The notes: generated by a model from the letters alone, not told the origin. 55,207 nucleotides of DNA from Deltaproteobacteria bacterium (GCA_021372815.1 JAJFTS010000088.1:1-55207), one strand, 5' to 3'; shown: positions 9,401 through 17,641, counted from the first letter of the stretch. Translations and numbers: made by a program.

Positions 9401-10588
9401 AATGTATGATTCTTCCCCGATTTTAATGAGCGAGGCGGATGTGAGCCCCAAGTGAATGTTGCCCTTTTTATCACGAAAATGTAATTCAAAGTCAGTGACC
9501 TTGCCGGTTTGAATGAGTTCCCGCACCATGGCGTCCCGCTCGACCGTGTCTACCCAGAGATTGATATCGAAGGATGTAAAACCGATTATTTCTTCCCGCT
9601 GGTACCCGAGAGTACTTATATAAAGATCGTTTGCATCCACATAACGTCCTTCTCGCACGGTAGATATGCACATGCCGTTGGGACTGTGCTTGAAAGCCGA
9701 TGCAAACATTTCCTCGGAAGCACGGATTTTTTCTTCCCCGATCTTACGCTCTGTGACATCTCTGGAAGCGGCTATGATGGCCGGTTTGCCCTCATACCGG
9801 ATAATTTTGAAAACGTTCTCCATTGCTTTGATGGTTCCGTCTTTACATAAGAGCCGAGTGTTAAATGTGGTGGGAACGGGGCCTATTTTCTTGCGCCGGG
9901 ATAGTCTGTGCTTCAATCTGTCTTTCAATTCAGCACTGAAGTCGGACGGCACCAGATTATATATGGACATACCCGTCAGTTCTTCAACGGTGTACCCGGA
10001 CATTTCCGCCAGGCGTTTATTAGAAAATTTTATTTTTTTGTCCTGAATAATGCTCACGCCGTCCGTAGAGTTTTCCACCAGAGCGCAATATTTCTCTTCG
10101 CTTGCCCTCAGGGCATTTTCCATGCGTTTGCGTTCGGTAATATCATTGAAAGTGGCTACTCTCAGCGTCCGGCCTTTGTATTTATAGGGTTTGCCGACCA
10201 GCGAGCATGCGAAAGTGGAGCTGTCTTTTCTTACACCGGTACCTTCGTATGGTTTACGGTATCCGGTGGAAATGTATTTTTTTATTTTTTTCCATGATTC
10301 GGGAGTGGCAAGCTCTTTTGCGTTCATACCGATCATCTCTGATGATTCGTATCCGAACATGCGGGCGCAGGCCTGATTAACTTCAATAAGAATACCTTTG
10401 TCATGAATGACTAACCCCTCTTCAACTGCTTCGGAAAAAAGTCGAAGACGTTCTTCAGCGGCCTTCAGGTCATCCTGTTTATTTTTCTTTGGAATTTTCT
10501 TTGGGACGGTTTTTCGGGGCTTGCTTTGATGGGCATGAGATTTTGATGTGGTATCGGCTTCGCGCTTGTCGTCACTCTTCCTTTTCAT
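6452..10588 (-). CDS. Nine-PAS-domain HD-GYP c-di-GMP phosphodiesterase (predicted)
   Basis: 1378 residues with no membrane segment. After a lysine-rich N-terminus (residues 1-45), nine PAS/PAC units follow, each opened by a coiled S-E-E-K-Y-like linker and closed by a D-I-T-E-R-K-like end. An HD-GYP domain occupies about residues 1185-1378: H-D-I-G-K near 1243, H-H-E-R, and G-S-G-Y-P near 1304, followed by R-P-Y-R-P-A-L-G. These are the metal and substrate residues of the family that degrades cyclic di-GMP. The PAS units suggest sensing of redox state, ligands or light in the cytoplasm. Units 4 and 8 are close copies. The start has AAGGAG five bases upstream. Confidence 0.93.
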   Translation of the reverse strand: MKRKSDDKREADTTSKSHAHQSKPRKTVPKKIPKKNKQDDLKAAEERLRLFSEAVEEGLVIHDKGILIEVNQACARMFGYESSEMIGMNAKELATPESWKKIKKYISTGYRKPYEGTGVRKDSSTFACSLVGKPYKYKGRTLRVATFNDITERKRMENALRASEEKYCALVENSTDGVSIIQDKKIKFSNKRLAEMSGYTVEELTGMSIYNLVPSDFSAELKDRLKHRLSRRKKIGPVPTTFNTRLLCKDGTIKAMENVFKIIRYEGKPAIIAASRDVTERKIGEEKIRASEEMFASAFKHSPNGMCISTVREGRYVDANDLYISTLGYQREEIIGFTSFDINLWVDTVERDAMVRELIQTGKVTDFELHFRDKKGNIHLGLTSASLIKIGEESYILTQTQDITERKKMEQNLEKSEAQYHLLADHTKDQIWLMDLNLNITYISPSVKKISGYPPEEIIKMPLDKILTEASLKLVLETFSIEISKASENPPPPSYAISLELEVYHKDGHIFPFEATLSFIQDKNGNPLYILGEGRDITERKKAEEKLRREEQMFRSFAEQSSDIIVLADTRGAVLYENPAMEKILGYKVEERIGSSGFELIHPDDMKIVTDAADILFNDTNAPVIKNELRLRHKDGSWRIFDGAASNLVHDNVVEAVVINMHDITKRKNTEDNLIMTQFAMDRASYNILWLDDSAKIIYANDASLASLAYTREELLTMTIHDIDPDFPADAWLAHVDELKKHRFLTFESSHRKKNGAFFPVEATCNYFEYKGRFYCLAFDRDITARKQTEGLMRQSEEKYRTILDNMQEGYWETDIKGNYTFLNDVICRQLGYSREELMRINSLNFSDQEYSKKLFHICRRIYETGEPSRDFHWQIIRKDGTKRDIEGSIFLLKNSSGKPKGFRGIAHDITERKKGEEAIRQSEEKYRLLADHTKDYVWLMDLNLKISYISPSVEKLMGYTPDDFKTLPLNNLLTAASFETAMDFFSHEMPKALNASPDYVLERSLELEFCCRDGRTVWGECNFSLIRDEIGNPVQILGVSRNINERKQMEDALKRSEENFRVSLDESPLGVRISSIEGKTLYANRAILDIYGYDNVEELINTPLKERYTSESYAEYQIRKSKRLKGETGPSEYEISIVRKDGEIRHLHVFRKEIFWNGNKQSQVIYQDVTLRRQAEEKLSQTLENLRQSVKITIQVLGTASEAKDPYMAGHQKRVADLARAIATEMKLPHDKIEAIRMAGAIHDIGKISVPSEILCKPAILSDLEFSFVKNHPRYSYDIIKEVESPWPLADIVHQHHERIDGSGYPLGLKGTDILIESRILAVADVVEAMVSYRPYRPALGIEIALAEIENNAGILYDCRVVETCIKLFREKGYQMA

Positions 10589-10841
10589 TCGTTCTCCTTA
10601 ACGCAAAATAATTTACGCAGTGGCAGATTTCAGGTCAAGTTTTTGTTGGATTGGAAATAAAGCGCGATAAAAGTAAAGGAAGATTGATTATAAGTCAATG
10701 GAAATGTTGAAAAAGAGATGATATCTCCGAAAAAAATGATATGACGAATAAACTTTTATTCCCTTCTCCGGATCATTGGAAAAAGAGCGCCGGTTAAAGG
10801 GTGATCTGTCCGTCAGTATTTGACTCATCAAATGATACTGA

Positions 10842-11465
10842 TTATCTAATAAAGTTTGTCCACACCTTCTCTTCATTTTCCGGCAACTGAATTCCGGCTT
10901 TTTTACCCGCTTCGATTGATTTTAAAAGCCAGGCCATATTCCGGCCAAGCAACCGCATTGTCTGTAATCCTTCCATATCTTGCAGTACTTCCTGCGGTGT
11001 GTTGCCATGTACCATATTCCAGTACTGGGAAGACACAATCGGCATATTATTGATGGAAAAATATTTATTGAGCTGTTCAAACGCGGCAATGGCGCCGCCC
11101 CGGCGGCAGCTGACGATCGCCGCACCGGGTTTATAGGCAAATACATTGCTGCCGGCATAAAAACATCTGTCCAAAAATGATTTTATGAAACCGGACGGTC
11201 CCGCATAATGGACAGGGGAGCCGAAAATAAAACCGTCCGATGTGTTGGCTTTGACAAGTGCGACGTTGACGGCATCATCATCGAACACACATCTCCCGAT
11301 CTCAAAACACTTTTCGCATGCCGTACATCCTCTGAGGGGTTTCTTTCCCAGATAAAATATTTCTGTTTTAATATTAAACCTGTTCAATTCCTTTTCCACT
11401 TCGCAAAGGGCTGTGTAAGTACACCCTTTTTTATTAGGACTTCCGTTGACCAGTAATACTTTCAT
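10842..11465 (-). CDS. Flavodoxin-like NAD(P)H-dependent FMN reductase
   Basis: 207 residues of the FMN-reductase/iron-sulfur flavoprotein family: M-K-V-L-L-V-N-G-S-P-N-K-K-G-C-T phosphate-binding start, then C-T-A-C-E-K-C-F (near residue 50) and G-S-P-V-H-Y, with S-F-L-D-R-C-F. The compact cysteine pair before the flavin site resembles flavoproteins of anaerobes that may hold an Fe-S cluster. I choose the ATG at 11465; a longer frame to 11558 adds 31 residues unlike the family. Eight consecutive G (sense strand, 11473-11480) form the ribosome-binding region. The cfa gene lies upstream on the same strand. Confidence 0.88.
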   Translation of the reverse strand: MKVLLVNGSPNKKGCTYTALCEVEKELNRFNIKTEIFYLGKKPLRGCTACEKCFEIGRCVFDDDAVNVALVKANTSDGFIFGSPVHYAGPSGFIKSFLDRCFYAGSNVFAYKPGAAIVSCRRGGAIAAFEQLNKYFSINNMPIVSSQYWNMVHGNTPQEVLQDMEGLQTMRLLGRNMAWLLKSIEAGKKAGIQLPENEEKVWTNFIR

Positions 11466-11548
11466 TGAATAACCCCCCCCACTTTTTATGAGATATAGTT
11501 TCCGGCTGTCGTCAGATGTCCGCATGGGATTTGTCAAAATTAAACCGG

Positions 11549-12658
11549 TTATCGGCAAACAGGCTGCCGCGCGCCATATTTGCTAAATACGATCTGCCAG
11601 AGCTGCATGTGACGGGCACGAAATCCGCCGGCACAGGAAAGCAGGTAGTATTCAAACATGCGCCGGAACTTTTCATCGTACTTGTTTTTTAGCTCCAGCC
11701 AGGCCTTGTTAAGATTTTTATGCCAGGCAAGCACGGTTTTTTCATAATGTTCCCCCAGATTGTGCCAGTCTTCCATCACAAACAGTCCTTCAATCGCCTT
11801 GCCTATTTGGGCAATGCTGGGCAATTTGCCGTTTGGAAATATATATTTGTTGAACCAGGGATCGCATAGAACACCGCTCTCATTGGAGCCGATGGTCTGC
11901 AGCAGAAAGATACCGTCATTTTTTAAACAGCGGTGAACCGCTTTCATGAATGTTTTATAATTTTTCGGGCCGACGTGCTCAAACATTCCGACGGACACGA
12001 TCTTGTCATAGGTACCGTCAAGATCACGATAGTCACATTGTTTTATTTCCACCGGCAGATTTTTACAAATTTCCCGGGCATAACCGATTTGCTCTTCGGC
12101 GATGTTGATCGCCGTTACCCGGCAATTATAATGCTCGGTCATGTACTTTGCCAGGCCGCCCCAACCGCAGCCTATATCCAGGACATGGTCATTGCCGCCG
12201 ATGTTCAACTTCCTGCCAATCAATTCCATTTTCCGGAGCTGTGCCTCATTCAGATCATCCGTTTTATCAAAATAAGCGCAACTGTACTGAACATAAGGAT
12301 CAAGCATGGCTTCAAAGAGTTCGTTGTCAAGATTATAATGTTGTTCGGCTACCATGCGGGAGCGCAGCCTTGATTGCAGATTGAAAATTAATGCCTGTAA
12401 GTTCTTCAGTTGTAATAGTTGACTGCCTTTAACTCTGGCGTCCAGTCTGGCCTTAAGGATTCGGCAAATAAATTCATCCAGTTGCGGACATTCCCACCAT
12501 CCTTCCATATAGGCTTCACCAAGTCCTAAATTTTTGCTGCGCAGGACCTGCGTATACGTTCGGTCATCTTTAATTCTGATATCCCAGGGGCTACTGCCGT
12601 TAATTTTAATTCCGATACCGGCAAGCATATCTTCCAGTAAAGCAGCGTATTTAGACAT
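11549..12658 (-). CDS. cfa: Cyclopropane-fatty-acyl-phospholipid synthase
   Basis: Transfers a methylene group from S-adenosylmethionine to unsaturated acyl chains of membrane phospholipids. 369 residues, near the usual length. The SAM site is V-L-D-I-G-C-G-W-G-G-L-A (near residue 165), preceded by Y-S-C-A-Y-F and followed by M-F-E-H-V-G and, late, the conserved F-R-A-R-H-x-Q-L-W-Q-I-V-F-S. The N-terminal acyl-binding region has the typical Y-x-E-G-W-W-E segment. The start has GGAGGTG upstream. It lies 83 bases from the flavodoxin-like gene in the same direction. Confidence 0.96.
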   Translation of the reverse strand: MSKYAALLEDMLAGIGIKINGSSPWDIRIKDDRTYTQVLRSKNLGLGEAYMEGWWECPQLDEFICRILKARLDARVKGSQLLQLKNLQALIFNLQSRLRSRMVAEQHYNLDNELFEAMLDPYVQYSCAYFDKTDDLNEAQLRKMELIGRKLNIGGNDHVLDIGCGWGGLAKYMTEHYNCRVTAINIAEEQIGYAREICKNLPVEIKQCDYRDLDGTYDKIVSVGMFEHVGPKNYKTFMKAVHRCLKNDGIFLLQTIGSNESGVLCDPWFNKYIFPNGKLPSIAQIGKAIEGLFVMEDWHNLGEHYEKTVLAWHKNLNKAWLELKNKYDEKFRRMFEYYLLSCAGGFRARHMQLWQIVFSKYGARQPVCR

Positions 12659-13365
12659 AATTCACCTCCGCTAAATGATTTCGAAAAATCATGCTCATGT
12701 TAAAAAATCAACGGCGGCGGATATGTAAACCGTTCTCGAATATTTTCAGGCATGGAATAGGGGGCAAATCTTCAACTGCAGAGCCTTTCATTTCGTGGGT
12801 CCGATTTTTCTTCCCGACAAAACGCTTTTCTGATGTTTTTAACCGGAGTTCGATATCTTTTCCGGTAGCGTCGGGGATTCTGATAAGAAACTTTCCATGG
12901 GCAGGATGATAAGACTTTTTCTAATACCGTTACTGGCGTCGTGTAAGGTGCCGTTGATCAAAATCCTGTAGCTTGTACCATATTAAATTTCCATGCACCT
13001 CCGTAATTCTTTTATTTTGTGGAGAATTATAAAAAAACTTACTTCCGCGCAGAAATTCTTTGCTACAAAACAGCAAGGCTTTTTCTTTGATAATAATTAT
13101 AATTCCGCCATGCGGACAAGTCAATTAAATGTTGGCCTCAAAATGTGGTGTGCGGGATTGATATTTTTCAGGCTTACTCCTGGTTATATAAGTGCCCGTT
13201 ATAAAAAGCATAATTTTAAGTAGCCGATTTTGTTAAATATTTAAGTTGCACAAACCTTGTGCAGATTGGTGTAAAGTCGTAATAATTACGCACTTATGAA
13301 GATTATCAACACGTTTATCAACAACCATCTCCACAGTCTTGTGGAATACAAATTCAAAAGTCTGT
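12659..13365 (+). other. Non-coding gap with two DnaA-box-like sites
   Basis: About 700 bases without a supported gene. Short open frames on both strands lack ribosome-binding sites and recognisable motifs. Visible elements are a small hairpin GCACAA-acc-TTGTGC near 13247-13261 and two identical 9-mers TTATCAACA at 13303-13311 and 13315-13323, one base from the DnaA-box consensus. The part near 12660 is the upstream region of cfa. Confidence 0.5.
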
Positions 13366-14034
13366 CTATTCCAGCCAGGTGGTCAGGTTTTCCGCCGGTT
13401 CGCGTTCGGAACGGATTTGGTTTGCGGGAAAATCAGGATCGGGATAACCAATCGCGATGGCAATGTTCAGACGTTTTGTTGGAGGGATGCCCGCGTGTTC
13501 GCGGAAAACTTCCGGATACATAACGCCCTGATCTTCGATGCAGGTGCCCAGGCCGAAGTGCATGGCTGCCAGACAGATATTTTGCATGACGGCGCCCAGA
13601 TCGAGCAAGGGGCCCGATTCATTCAGCGATCTGTCGGTGGCGATGATGACGGCTGCGGGAGCATCGAAAAAGCGAAAACCGCGTTCCAGCCACCAGGCGC
13701 GTTTTACCTTGTCTTCGCGGGGAATGTCCATGACTTTAAAAAGCTGTTTGGCCAGAGTTACCTGGCGATCTTTATAAATACTTTTATCCGGCCAGCCAAC
13801 CACCTGATGATCCGGTACAATAGGCGCGCCGCTCTTTAACTTCTCCACGATAACAGCTCTGAGCTTTTTGATCTTCTCTCCGCTCAGCACGATAAATTCC
13901 CACGGCTGGGTATTCATGGCCGAAGGCGCCCGGCAGGCAATGTTCAGAATTTCCATGATGGTTTCTTTCGGCACCGGCTTATCTAAAAACGCCCGGATGC
14001 TTCTGCGCTGTTGTATAGCTTCTATCAAATCCAT
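13366..14034 (-). CDS. Nitroreductase-family FMN oxidoreductase
   Basis: 222 residues. The start M-D-L-I-E-A-I-Q-Q-R-R-S-I-R-A-F and A-P-S-A-M-N-T-Q-P-W-E-F carry the FMN-binding arginines and serine of the family; G-L-G-T-C-I-E-D and A-I-A-I-G-Y-P near the end complete it. Family members use NAD(P)H to reduce nitro groups, quinones or similar acceptors as cytoplasmic dimers; the real substrate cannot be told. A weak AAGGAA lies upstream of the ATG. It appears to be transcribed alone. Confidence 0.92.
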   Translation of the reverse strand: MDLIEAIQQRRSIRAFLDKPVPKETIMEILNIACRAPSAMNTQPWEFIVLSGEKIKKLRAVIVEKLKSGAPIVPDHQVVGWPDKSIYKDRQVTLAKQLFKVMDIPREDKVKRAWWLERGFRFFDAPAAVIIATDRSLNESGPLLDLGAVMQNICLAAMHFGLGTCIEDQGVMYPEVFREHAGIPPTKRLNIAIAIGYPDPDFPANQIRSEREPAENLTTWLE

Positions 14035-14343
14035 TTTGATCGTTCCTTTGCCACCGTCACACCGGCAAATCCCGCAACCCCAAGTATACGCCGGGGTTTC
14101 CTGCCGGAGAAACCAGCCGGTATCCGGTCATTATTTTTTAATTTATTATTGCCTTAAAAAAAATATATTTCAAGACCTAAAAAATTTATAAATTATTTTA
14201 TACTGACTCGCTTGCTTGAGTAATTCCATACTGCCGGAATCGATGATGAGGAAGGAGTCGGTGATTTGTTTTTTTACATGGTCAGTGTTAACTTGCGTGA
14301 AAAACGATGTCGATGATTGCCGACTGGCAATGTAAAACGCATA

Positions 14344-14374
14344 TAAAAAAAGAGGGCCGGAAATACGGCCCTCT
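14344..14374 (-). terminator. Terminator of the outer-membrane beta-barrel gene
   Basis: Read on the minus strand: stem AGAGGGCCG / CGGCCCTCT (9 bp, 14366-14374 with 14351-14359) with a 6-base loop, then a run of T (A on plus, 14345-14350). It lies 30 bases after the stop codon of the 14404-15039 gene. Confidence 0.9.
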
Positions 14375-14403
14375 TTCAGAAGTCCGGCACCGGGAGGCTG
14401 GAA

Positions 14404-15039
14404 TCAGAAGTGAAAATTGATTCCCATGATGATCATATGGTTTCTGGAGGTCGCATCAGTTGAGGGGTCATCCCCAAAGGTGTACTTGCATTGAAAATAT
14501 TTATATCCGATATCGACGGACATGTTCGGCGTGATCTCGAAATTCACCCCGGCCATCAACTGCCAGGCAAATGCATTATCCGATTCGTCAACCGATCCAA
14601 TCGAATCGTCTCCATCGACTGTACCGCTTGCTTTAATCTTACCCCATGACCAGCCGATACCGAATCCAATGTAAGGATGAAACGTCCCTTCCGGGTATCT
14701 CAGTAAAAGGTTGCCCATTACGTTGTGGGCACGGAAATCGCCATCGACCCCCGCAATATCGATATCCTGCTGGGCCAGGTAGTTATACTCAATCTCCGGG
14801 GCCAACCATTTGGCTGTCGGTATGATGTACCCAAATTTCGTACCGACCATCCAGCTGTTTTCCATATTGATGTCTTCACTAATTCCATCTTCTATTTTTA
14901 TGTCCTGCGGCATGACATAGCCGCCTAAGACGCCGACGTAAAACGGGCCTGCTTCCGCTGCACTTGCCGCAGGAGTCGAAGCAAGTACAAGCAACACAAA
15001 CAAAATCGGAACAAAAATTAAATTATATCTTTTTCTCAT
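14404..15039 (-). CDS. Outer-membrane beta-barrel protein
   Basis: 211 residues with a signal peptide (M-R-K-R-Y then hydrophobic residues, cleavage near A-S-A-A/E-A). The mature part alternates short amphipathic strands with turns (Y-V-G-V-L-G-G-Y, W-M-V-G-T-K-F-G-Y, H-P-Y-I-G-F-G-I-G-W-S-W-G, F-A-W-Q-L-M-A-G-V-N-F) and ends in M-G-I-N-F-H-F, the terminal phenylalanine used for insertion by the BAM machinery. It resembles small eight-stranded OmpA/OmpW/Ail-type barrels. The role is unknown. Ribosome-binding site AGGAGGAGG. Confidence 0.88.
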   Translation of the reverse strand: MRKRYNLIFVPILFVLLVLASTPAASAAEAGPFYVGVLGGYVMPQDIKIEDGISEDINMENSWMVGTKFGYIIPTAKWLAPEIEYNYLAQQDIDIAGVDGDFRAHNVMGNLLLRYPEGTFHPYIGFGIGWSWGKIKASGTVDGDDSIGSVDESDNAFAWQLMAGVNFEITPNMSVDIGYKYFQCKYTFGDDPSTDATSRNHMIIMGINFHF

Positions 15040-15179
15040 AGGTCCTCCTCCTGATTTCTTAAAGTAAAATTTGGTTTAAAGATAATAATAACACTCGTTC
15101 GGCCGGTTTCCATTGGCAAAGAAGAAACTTCATACCCGACCCATTACCTTTTTAAACTTTTGTTGACTTTTCTGAGACT

Positions 15180-15219
15180 AAAAAAGAAACCTCCGAAAGG
15201 ACACAATCATCCCTGGAGG
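15180..15219 (-). terminator. Possible minus-strand terminator or attenuator
   Basis: Read on the minus strand: CCTCC (15215-15219) pairs with GGAGG (15190-15194) around an imperfect inner stem, followed by T-rich sequence opposite 15181-15186. It lies about 140 bases upstream of the beta-barrel start, so it could end an upstream transcript or attenuate that gene. Weak. Confidence 0.35.
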
Positions 15220-15390
15220 CCAACAGTCGGCAATTTCTGGTAAATCCTTTTCACAATGAACTCCAGAAATTTGAAGGTTAGGTTGATAGATTAACAGGGG
15301 AATAACCATCTTTTTGATACTCCTAAGGTCATGAGCTGTCAAGAGGGAAATTAATAATGAAAAATTAATAGCTTAAGGACGTTCCTCCCG

Positions 15391-15587
15391 GCTTTCAACA
15401 ACTGTCGGTACGATGAAGCATTGAAAAATGTTACGCCTGTTGATAGGTATTATGGTTGTGACATAGAAATCTTAGAACGCGTGAGCGGATTAAACAAAAA
15501 ACGATGCTATTACGAAGAAAGCAGAATCGCATTTTAGACTTGCTGCAAAAGCAGGAAAAGTTTATATGTGCTGAAACCCTCTTTTAG
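15391..15587 (+). pseudogene. Transposase C-terminal remnant (DDE integrase-core type)
   Basis: Two frames together read as the end of an IS3/IS481-like transposase. The first gives F-N-N-C-R-Y-D-E-A-L-K-N-V-T-P-V-D-R-Y-Y-G, the typical Y-N-x-x-R-Y-H-E-A-L-x-N-x-T-P-A-D-V-Y-x-G segment. After a one-base frame change near 15479 the second gives R-E-R-I-K-Q-K-T-M-L-L-R-R-K-Q-N and runs to TAG at 15587. No N-terminal part, catalytic D/D residues or terminal inverted repeats are visible. It is a decayed insertion sequence just upstream of the regulator gene; the rest of the 15040-15620 gap holds nothing else I can support. Confidence 0.7.
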
Positions 15588-15620
15588 CTTTTGATCCAAT
15601 TTGTCTAAAACCATTTGTAG

Positions 15621-17507
15621 ATGAACAGTAAAATGAAGATTAAACTTAAAAGCACCCGAGACCTTTCAACGTCAAGTCGGAAGCAAAATGGAATCTCTGC
15701 CCAAAAAATCAGCAAACCGCTGCCGCTTTCCATCGGAACGAATCCTCTTGGCGAACGTATCAAGGAGTTGAATTGCCTGTACGGCATTTCGAACCTTCTT
15801 GAAACACATGATGTTTCGATGTCCTGGATACTGACGCGTGCCGTTGAACTGATTCCGGCCGCCCTACAGTATCCCGAACAAGCCTGTGCCTGCATCAGAC
15901 TTGACGGCCAGGAGTATGTCTCCACTAATTTCAAGCGAACCCGCTGGTGTCTGAATTCTCAAATCACACTTGATGACCGGCCTGTCGGGGATCTGGAAGT
16001 ATTTTACACCCAAGCCATATCTCCGGATGACAACGGGTTGTTTCTTGAGGAGGAGTCGCGTCTGTTGCGCGCCATTTGCGAACGCTTAAGCAGAGTTCTG
16101 CGGATGAAGCTCTCCGAGGAAGCGTTGAGGGAGAGCGAGGAGCGCTATCGGATCTTAACGGAACAGGTTACCGATGGGGTGGCCCTGGTCCAAAATTCCC
16201 GCTTTTGTTATGTGAACCCGGCATTTTGCAGGTTGTTCAACATTCCATCAGCTGATATGATGATGCACGAATGGGTGTACAGCTCTGTTGCCGGTGGTAC
16301 CGATGACATTATGCGAATGTACAGCGCATGCACCGACCTTGGTATCGAAGATAAAGTTGAACAGGTGTACCGCCTTGCCCGCCCGGAAAAGCCACTCTGG
16401 ATACAGGTCTGCCACAATCCGATCACCTTTAAGGGTCGGCCCGCAGTGTTGTCCACTTTCCATGATGTATCACAAATCAAAGAGCAACAGGCCGTGGTCC
16501 AGAATCTGGCGGACCGGTTGAACGATGAAAACCGGTTATTGCGGTCTTCACTGAAGGAACGCTATCGGTTTGGCAACATTCTGGGCCGTTCGCCTCTCAT
16601 GCAAGAGGTATTCGAACTGATCCTGAAGGCGGCTGTTACCGATGCCAGTGTGGCCATTTTTGGCGAATCCGGCACCGGCAAAGAACTGGTTGCCCGCGCC
16701 ATCCATGAACGCAGTTCAAGAAAGAATAAACGCTTGGTTGCCGTTAACTGTGGCGCGGTTCAGGAGTCTTTGTTTGAACGCGAGTTTTTCGGCCACCGCA
16801 AAGGGGCCTTTTCCAGCGCGCATGCAGACTCCACCGGCTATCTGGATATGGCCGATCGGGGCACGCTGTTTCTTGATGAAGTTGGTGAACTCACCGTTAA
16901 TATGCAGGCCAAGCTGCTTCGGGCCATTGAAGGTGGCGGGTATCGACCGGTAGGAGGTACAGAGACGATCTTGACGGATTTTCGCATCATATCGGCTTCC
17001 AATATCCCTTTGAGTGAAAAAGTAAACAACGGGGAAATGCGTAGTGATTTCTTTTATCGCATTCAGGTCATACAGATTCAATTACCACCCTTGCGGCACC
17101 GAAGAGAGGATATTCCTCTGCTGGTGGACCATTTTATTCATAATTTGTCTCCGACCACGACTAAGATCCCGGGCCACATCATGGATATCCTCGTGGAGTA
17201 TGATTGGCCAGGCAATGTTCGTGAGCTGCGTAATGTCCTGCAACGGTATCTGACTCTTGGCCAGATCGAGTTTCTCTCACCCAACACGGCATTCGGTAAG
17301 CCTCCGACGGTGACCAAGCTCAACCTCAAACAGGCTACGCAGGAGCTGGAAAGTTCCCTGATTGCTTCTGCGCTTCAGCAGTCAAACGGCAACCGGACAC
17401 GCGCCGCCGCCCTGCTGGGTATATCCCGTAGAGCGCTTTTCCGGAAGGCAACACCATCAGTGCCATATTCGCCCTATAGGGGCGAATATGCTCGTTTTAA
17501 GAAATAA
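15621..17507 (+). CDS. PAS/AAA+/Fis regulator with a variant sigma-54 contact loop
   Basis: 628 residues: GAF-like region (about 45-165), PAS domain (about 170-290, S-E-E-R-Y-R-I-L-T-E-Q-V-T-D-G), AAA+ domain with Walker A G-E-S-G-T-G-K-E near 350 and Walker B L-F-L-D-E-V-G-E near 416, then a Fis-type helix-turn-helix (N-G-N-R-T-R-A-A-A-L-L-G-I-S-R-R-A-L-F-R-K). The loop that touches sigma-54, normally GAFTGA, reads G-A-F-S-S-A near residue 395. The last 20 residues are unlike the family and are encoded by a DNA palindrome. No clear ribosome-binding site; the start is uncertain. It lies just upstream of a sigma-54 promoter and the pnt genes, which it probably controls. Confidence 0.88.
   Translation: MNSKMKIKLKSTRDLSTSSRKQNGISAQKISKPLPLSIGTNPLGERIKELNCLYGISNLLETHDVSMSWILTRAVELIPAALQYPEQACACIRLDGQEYVSTNFKRTRWCLNSQITLDDRPVGDLEVFYTQAISPDDNGLFLEEESRLLRAICERLSRVLRMKLSEEALRESEERYRILTEQVTDGVALVQNSRFCYVNPAFCRLFNIPSADMMMHEWVYSSVAGGTDDIMRMYSACTDLGIEDKVEQVYRLARPEKPLWIQVCHNPITFKGRPAVLSTFHDVSQIKEQQAVVQNLADRLNDENRLLRSSLKERYRFGNILGRSPLMQEVFELILKAAVTDASVAIFGESGTGKELVARAIHERSSRKNKRLVAVNCGAVQESLFEREFFGHRKGAFSSAHADSTGYLDMADRGTLFLDEVGELTVNMQAKLLRAIEGGGYRPVGGTETILTDFRIISASNIPLSEKVNNGEMRSDFFYRIQVIQIQLPPLRHRREDIPLLVDHFIHNLSPTTTKIPGHIMDILVEYDWPGNVRELRNVLQRYLTLGQIEFLSPNTAFGKPPTVTKLNLKQATQELESSLIASALQQSNGNRTRAAALLGISRRALFRKATPSVPYSPYRGEYARFKK
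17464..17490 (+). repeat. 11-bp perfect inverted repeat inside the regulator's 3' end
   Basis: CATATTCGCCC (17464-17474) and GGGCGAATATG (17480-17490) with a 5-base loop. It lies inside the coding sequence and replaces the expected C-terminus after the helix-turn-helix. A second short hairpin, CGGGCG-catt-CGCCCG, lies near 17548-17563. There is no T-tract, so it is not an ordinary terminator. Confidence 0.75.
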
Positions 17508-17641
17508 TAATTTATTATAATGTCTTACGGGTTTCATCCAATTTATTCCGGGCGCATTCGCCCGATCAGTGCCCGCCTCCCGCAAATATTTTTCGTAAAT
17601 ATTTCAAGTTATATCAACATATTAAGCATTGCCCAATAATT

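Noticed and set aside
12700..12960. Minus-strand frame resembling a small regulatory domain upstream of cfa
   Set aside because: It is preceded by a stop codon, has no start or ribosome-binding site, and no residues typical of a known family.
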